Source of the DNA: Rhabditophanes sp. KR3021
Taxonomy: Eukaryota; Nematoda; Chromadorea; Rhabditida; Alloionematidae
DNA length: 64,000 nt
Direction: 5' to 3'
NCBI GenBank assembly: GCA_963281155.1
Contig: CAUJLY010000006.1
Span: 7,688,001-7,752,000, forward strand
The translations under genes were made by a program, and so were the position numbers. The notes below the pieces were generated by a model. The model was not told the DNA's origin, did no database searches, and saw only the letters and a list, made by a program, of their open reading frames with translations. This document shows, in pieces, positions 58,301-64,000 of the stretch (the first letter of the stretch is position 1; each line of letters opens with the position of its first letter).

Positions 58301-61300
58301 TGTAAATAAGAAATATTATTTGACAGTAAACATCATTGGAAATTAAAAATAATATTGAGAGCGTTAATATCAGAAACGAACTTGAAATGCTTTATTAAAG
58401 CTTTTTCTTCGAAATGTTTTTGTTTATGTAATGTTAGGACATCCACATCCTGCAACAAAAGGTACATTCCGGATATAAATTTGTTGTCAACAAAGGCTTA
58501 CTATGTCTGCCGATTTGTTTTAAAAGTGCCAACAAATTTGATCTTACGAATATGTTTGTTAAGAAAAGTGTTGTTTATGAAAATTGCAAAAGATTGTTGT
58601 TTACTATTGAAAGCACTTTGAGTAGGTCCCCTTAAAAATCGTGGCAGCGGATTAAATTTTATCCATTTTAATCGAAAAAAACGTCAAAGAAGGCAGGTGT
58701 TTAAATTTTTCTAATACCAATTGAGCTTATCAGGCAAACTAATGCTTTAAAATATAATCATAAGCTTGTAATGCCAAAAAATATACCAAAGCGAGATTGG
58801 CTAAAGCTCATCCATGAACAAAAGTGTAAGGAGACATTAATTGAAAAAATTGAAATCCAAATATTAATCGTACAAAGACCAATCGTATTATATATTTTCC
58901 CGAAAAAATGGTATTGCCTAGTTTTATCTCTTATTAGCCTAATGTTATCTCTTGTATCCTTTTTATTTATTTTTGATAACACATTTCAAATCGTATTTCT
59001 TTTATTCAAAATAAATATAATCATTTATTGGTGGCAACAGGCTGGTTAGCTAAATGAAAACAATTTGTCATCAGAGGCCATCCCTAGTAATTAAAGATTA
59101 GATGACAATTTAAAGGGTGACGAGGGATATTTACCGTTATCATTATTAACTTAATTTATTATGATTATATTTTTTGAATTCAAAACGAATATATGCCTTT
59201 AGAAGTTGAGGGATGTCATTGATAAAAATGACATATTAACCACTTTTGATAAATTGTATCTATGTATCATCGCTTTTTACAAAATGAAACATCTAAAAAG
59301 ACGAGTGTGCTGTAAATTAGCGATGATATTCGTATGGTGCTATCATAAATAGATTCACTGATAATTTTATATAATATATATAACATAAGACACCACATTC
59401 GTTCTCATTTTTCCTATGTTTTCCAAACACAGTTCTCCATCATCATCTATCTTTGGTAATAAAGCAATTGAACTAAAAATTGCTTTCGAATTATTGTTTC
59501 AAATATTCGGTAAATTATGAGATGTGAAAATACAATATTGTACAATAATAACTACCACTAAGGCCTGTTTATTTATTTTTTATATAAATTACCAAAAATC
59601 TTCGACTTTGCTCCTACCTTTTTATTGTCAACTTTTTGAATGTTATGATAACGCACATTGATTATCATAAATCATGATTACGAGTTTAATGTCAGTATGC
59701 AATTCATATTCATTCATACATACAAACACATACTTCCTCTGCCTTCCGTCGTTACCAACCGATTCTGATAAAAGGTTTGTTAAAAATTGTTTTTAACCGA
59801 ATAAGTGCAATTAAAATAAAGGTATGTGTTTACATTTTGTTTTTTATGCCTTCTTTTTGATAAACCAAGTATGACACACAGTATTGTATATACCTTGATG
59901 AAAATCATAAATATATTCAAAACTATTCGTACTTCTTCAATATTTTATCCATCCTTATTCCTTCCGAATTAATTAGTTTTCCTTATTTAACGCCAATATC
60001 ACACACCAGAATAAGACCGCCTAACGGTTCTTCTTCAAAGAGATTAAAAAAATGTCTTTTAAAAATAAAAATGTGCATATTTCTCAGTGCGCCGATTTTG
60101 AGACTTTATATTCTGTCAACAATCTTATTGCTACTTTTTCGGATATGTCTATGATTTTTTATTAGTCGGTGCTGTGATCAACGTTTAGTATCATCATTAA
60201 TTTCATCAAAGATAATAACAATTAAAAAGAAGATAGTATATGTAAATTTGTAAACTTCCAAAACTCGTAAACACTTGTTGTCGGGTTTACAGCATATTAT
60301 TCAACTTGTCTTCTTATTCTATTGTTTATGTTTAAAAGTATTAATATAGTTTGTGTATTTGTTACTTAAGCTTTAAAACTCATATGCACGTCAAATTGCA
60401 ACCCTATCAAATTTATTCACAATTAAAAACACAATTAAGTTCCATAAAAAATCTGATCTCACAAACATTTTAATTTGTACACGTAATATTCATATAAAAT
60501 TAACATTTATATTCACTTTCCTTGATTACAATCATTTCAAAACAAAACCATTGATCATTTTTCATTTTAATCGAAATATTGAAATGACAATCATTTTGCC
60601 CATGAATCAATGGATATTAGTGTTTTAAAAATTTATTTCACTACTATAAACTAACATTTTCTTATCTTTAGCCAGGCTTTAATTTTGAAGCATGCATATC
60701 CCATCATACTTGTTTACATATTTTGATTTTTGGAACCAATATAAATGCAAAATTTTATCCATTTATAAATCTTTTGATAACATGGTATGTGTTGAATATT
60801 TGTCAAAGAATATAATTAGACTATTCCCAAAATTATTTTCTTTTATTTTACTTATTAATATATCGTAGTAAAATTCATGTGATTCCATGATTTGATAGCC
60901 CATATCAAGCAAATACAAACCAATTATCATCTTGATTTTTGTTATATTTGTTAAAATTTATTAAATATTCGGGTGAATGTGTTCGTATATTTGGATGTAT
61001 CTGTAAAATGTTATCTTTTGTTCATCATCAAAAATTTAAACAGTAATCGGTTAAAGGCAAAAAATTTACATCCCACAGTTCACATAGTTGATGTTTTCAT
61101 GTGTGATGATGGAACCATTTGTTAGTGACCACAATTTCTATTTTTTACGCACAGCTTCCTTCAATAAAAGTAGGTGGTGTATGGCATAATAGACCTAAAA
61201 TATGTATTCAAATCTTAAACTAGTAAACAAAATTCTTAAAGAGTTTAAAGAAATGTTTGAAACATATTTTTATGGCTTGTGTACTTTACTATTATTGACA

Positions 61301-62345
61301 TCATTGTTGGTATACAATAAAATATGCATTTGTATTTTACTTATATTCATATATTGAGACAATTTTAAACAAAAAAGTGCCCCCAATTTATTGTCTCGAA
61401 ACTTGACTATTTCGTCCTGTTTGATCATCTTTATAAAAGTAATTTTATACACACATACAACCATCTAAACTACTCATCTTCGACACAAATTGACTTCTAA
61501 TTTGCAGTACGTTCACTTTCCATGTGCGTATCATGTCGTCATTTCCTTATGACACGCCAATAAACAAAACAAATTATTTGGTGTTTTTTGATTTCAATCC
61601 ATATATCAATGGTATTTATAAAGTCCCCAACCTAACCAATCTTTTAAATTTTGTTTTTTTCGGTTTGATAAAGTGAATATAAATATATCCACGCATGTGT
61701 TGTAGTAGTAATAGATACAACTTGACGTCGACGACAAATTTATGAAATGTCCTTTTTTAAATGTGTAAAGATATATTGCCTTAGAGATACCCACACACAG
61801 ACTGCTAGTATAGATGTTAACTGATGTAGCCGGAAGTTTGCTTATATCACATTCTTCCTGTTTCTGCCCTTTTATCTGAATTCAGTTTGTTAGTTCATTT
61901 TTATAAAAACAAAAAAGATGGTGAGCAGTAGTATGTATATATTTATACTTCTATCTTTCTGATAAATTACAACTTTCTTTCAAATTTGCCAGCAAACTTT
62001 GTTTCCTTAAAAACATAGCCACACACTTTTTGTGTCACAGTTGTTATTTTGTCGGTTAAGAATAATTTGCTCAATAGTAGTTATTCATTTTAATATAGTG
62101 TGTATGTAAATATGTAAATGTTTGTCTATATTCAAAGATGAAGGCTTTAATCAGCAAACTATTTGTGATCTTTACATGCATTCCTAAAATTCGTGGTGTG
62201 CTAATGAAATTGGTTGTTGCCTACACACAAAAACAGATTCGTAGTACGATAAACAAATTTAATTGTACAAAGTTTTATATCGTTAACATAGTGCAAGTTG
62301 TTGTTGTTATTTGTGAAATAATATAAGTTTATGGAGATTGCGTAG

Positions 62346-62427
62346 GTTGGCACCGTTTTCAAAAAGGATGAAGCTAATGACAAATGTGCAGGAACTTGCC
62401 TTTTTGCCAGCAGCTATGTTTCATGGA
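62346..62427 (+). other. Possible exon of a cysteine-rich secreted protein
   Basis: An acceptor-like GCGTAG and a strong donor (TGGA|GTAAGT) flank 82 nt that read VGTVFKKDEANDKCAGTC followed by LFASSYVSW. Codon use is much less AT-driven than neighbouring frames. If the donor is ignored, the frame runs on to C-x-C-G-P and a stop at 62458. The C-x3-C ... C-x-C-G spacing loosely recalls WSC or PAN-type extracellular modules, but this is not an assignment. An upstream ATG at 62138 begins a signal-peptide-like frame (MKALISKLFVIFTC), which I could not join convincingly. Flanking exons are not identified. Confidence 0.3.
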
Positions 62428-62755
62428 GTAAGTTGGAAAATTTATGTACATGTGGTCCCTAAAAATGCCATCACATCATCGCTGTCCAAACAAGGATGCT
62501 TGAAGTATTTTATTTATGGACATTGGGTAAGCTTATGGGGCTTGTCTAAAAAGTGACTCAACCAGACTAGCGACTTTTTTTGTACTCGTATTTACATTCA
62601 CACACAATATATAAACATATATGTAATTGTAAATGAATGCAAATTTATTTATATTGGCGACCTTTTTCGAACAAACACTATCATTTTTATTTAATCATTC
62701 TAGAGGAACAAATACTTTAAGTTTGTAAAAAGTTTTAGGGTGTGATTGCTCATAA

Positions 62756-62930
62756 ATTAGTAAGTAGTTAGAGGTTAATTACGTAATTCATTACTTCGCT
62801 GTATTAATTATGTAGCTATTTTACATTACTTAGATACTTTATTATTTAATTTAGCCATAAACTTAGTTAGTTAGTTAATATTTTGGTTACTGACTTATTT
62901 AGTTGGTTAATAATTTAGTCATTTGCGTTA
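62756..62930. repeat. TTAG/GTTA-rich degenerate simple sequence
   Basis: Recurrent TTAGTTAG, GGTTAATTA, TTAGTTGGTTAATAA and ATTTAG motifs, most regular near 62865-62880 (TTAGTTAGTTAGTTAA). It is too irregular for a true microsatellite and is probably a decayed one. Confidence 0.45.
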
Positions 62931-62985
62931 ATTTTTACGACAGTGCTACACCATTAAAATATAATAATAGGTATTCGTCTGCCTC

Positions 62986-63072
62986 AAATATAAAAACTTC
63001 TAATATTGAATAAAAAGTATGTAATCTCGAATAAAAAATATAGAATCCCAAATAAAAGTGTGGAATTCCAAG
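62986..63072. repeat. Short tandem repeat, ~22-bp unit, four copies
   Basis: Four consecutive diverged units begin near 62986, 63009, 63030 and 63051. Each starts AAATA or AATAAAA and ends with a block like TCTAATATTG, GTAATCTCG, AGAATCCCA or GGAATTCCAA. Confidence 0.6.
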
Positions 63073-64000
63073 TTTTAAATGCATATGTTTTTATTCATTC
63101 ACCTCTTTATTCCTCGCTCTAGAATCCCTTTTTCTGTGTTTTATCTCCTGGTATTTATTTGCGTGGCAGTATTTAGTTCCTTTAGACACCAACAACCATC
63201 AATTGCTTCCTATTGCATATTTCTTTTTTTATTTTCTGTTATCTAGTAGTCTCTTCACCAGGTCGGTTCTTTGTGATATCTCTCTTCAGGTTCATGTCGC
63301 AATCATCTAGACTTTCCTACCCTTCGTTACTTCCTGTTAGCAATTGCAAATGCAGCCAGCTTATTTTATTTGAGCCTTTTTTAAAAGTCTAATTTTATGA
63401 ATGTATGTTTCTTGGGGTTACGTATCTTGTGATATTAATTTTATGTGTGATAGGGGATATTACCTTTTACATTCACCTGCCTTTTGATATAATTATTGTT
63501 TGTAACAAAACTATTTTAAAACTAAATTGTTTTATCAATTACGTATTATGTATTGCGCACTCCATAGAATATTAATTCACCCTGATGGTGTGTTTTTTCT
63601 TGTATTACAAACAATTTACAATATCATACGACGTTTGATGTATAAATAATTTTATAACCTTTTTTGCTTTTAGCGATTAACTTCATCATATTCATTTTTC
63701 AGTAAACTCTACTCTAGTAAATATATTTAAAATATTTGTATACGCATATATTCCTACATATATTCGCCTCCTCTACATAAAATAATTAAACAAATTATTA
63801 ATGTACCCTCTTTTTATAAAGACAGACCATCATCGTAAGTGTTAAATTGCTGGTGGTGATAGGAAAAGGAATTAGAAAGTTGATGTGCGAATATAATGCT
63901 GAACCACTTTAAATTTAAGTCCAATTTTAACGCGCAGAATCAAAACATATTTTATAGCTACTTTTCATTATTAATATTAAATCTACAGAGGAATATTTCA

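Larger units (their letters stand above)
55376..64000. other. Long region with repeats and one possible exon
   Basis: About 8.6 kb upstream of the short Clc-like gene. Open frames are short and mostly AT-driven. Specific items are the possible exon at 62346-62427, TTAG-rich DNA at about 62756-62930, a ~22-bp repeat at 62986-63072, and a less AT-biased, pyrimidine-rich patch at about 63080-63360. Genes continuing past the right edge may have exons here that I cannot recognise. Confidence 0.45.

Noticed and set aside
58355..59049. Plus-strand frames of 88 and 92 residues upstream of the Clc-like pair
   Set aside because: No recognised family; the second has an opposite-strand counterpart of similar length, as expected for chance frames.
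62865..62880. TTAG repeats considered as an internal telomeric array
   Set aside because: The unit lacks the GGC or GGG of animal telomere repeats and is only about four units long.

Overview
The window is eukaryotic nuclear DNA, very AT-rich, from a small invertebrate and most likely a nematode or close relative. The genes are intron-bearing with canonical GT/AG junctions. Most introns are only 37-54 bp; a minority run to several hundred bp. The gene content is animal: an innexin, two peptide-type GPCRs, two claudin/Clc-like tetraspan proteins, an RBFOX splicing factor, C2H2 zinc-finger proteins, a three-finger (Ly6-like) surface protein with a CCCN-type end, and a branched-chain aminotransferase. 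The Clc-like proteins, the innexin style and the CCCN Ly6-like protein favour a nematode. That placement is inference; the species cannot be named from this window.

Layout. 1-2.5 kb: two paralogous zinc-finger genes lying tail to tail. 2.5-14 kb: a long stretch with no recognisable gene. 14.0-17.2 kb (+): a complete nine-exon innexin of 385 aa, with a foldback element and a ~68-bp repeat in its sixth intron. 18.8-20.1 kb (-): mitochondrial-type branched-chain aminotransferase, 405 aa. 24.5-24.9 kb (-): single-exon Ly6-like protein. 25.7-28.8 kb (-): RBFOX-family splicing factor, 491 aa. 28.8-37.5 kb: no recognisable gene. 37.5-39.1 kb (-): sex-peptide/myosuppressin-receptor-like GPCR, 464 aa. 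44.4-45.7 kb (-): tachykinin-receptor-like GPCR, 420 aa. 49.3-51.6 kb and 53.9-55.4 kb (-): two claudin/Clc-like tetraspan proteins of 718 and 306 aa. 55.4-64 kb: mostly noncoding, with small tandem repeats and one possible exon of a cysteine-rich secreted protein.

The genes do not form a pathway. Several serve excitable or epithelial tissue: gap junction, two peptide receptors, two junction-type tetraspan proteins with PDZ-type C-termini, and a splicing regulator. All gene models were assembled by hand by joining exons so that reading frame, splice sites and family motifs agree; every multi-exon model closes in frame.

Most notable signals: two sense-strand TGCATG motifs, the RBFOX binding site, 31 and 65 nt downstream of RBFOX exons, one of which is a 93-nt RRM exon, suggesting autoregulation; splice-acceptor-like sequences 2-13 nt upstream of the start codon in several genes, consistent with spliced-leader trans-splicing; two local paralogue pairs that keep a shared intron position; and matching S-E-T-x-V C-termini on the two Clc-like proteins. 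I found no convincing wholly new multi-gene system.
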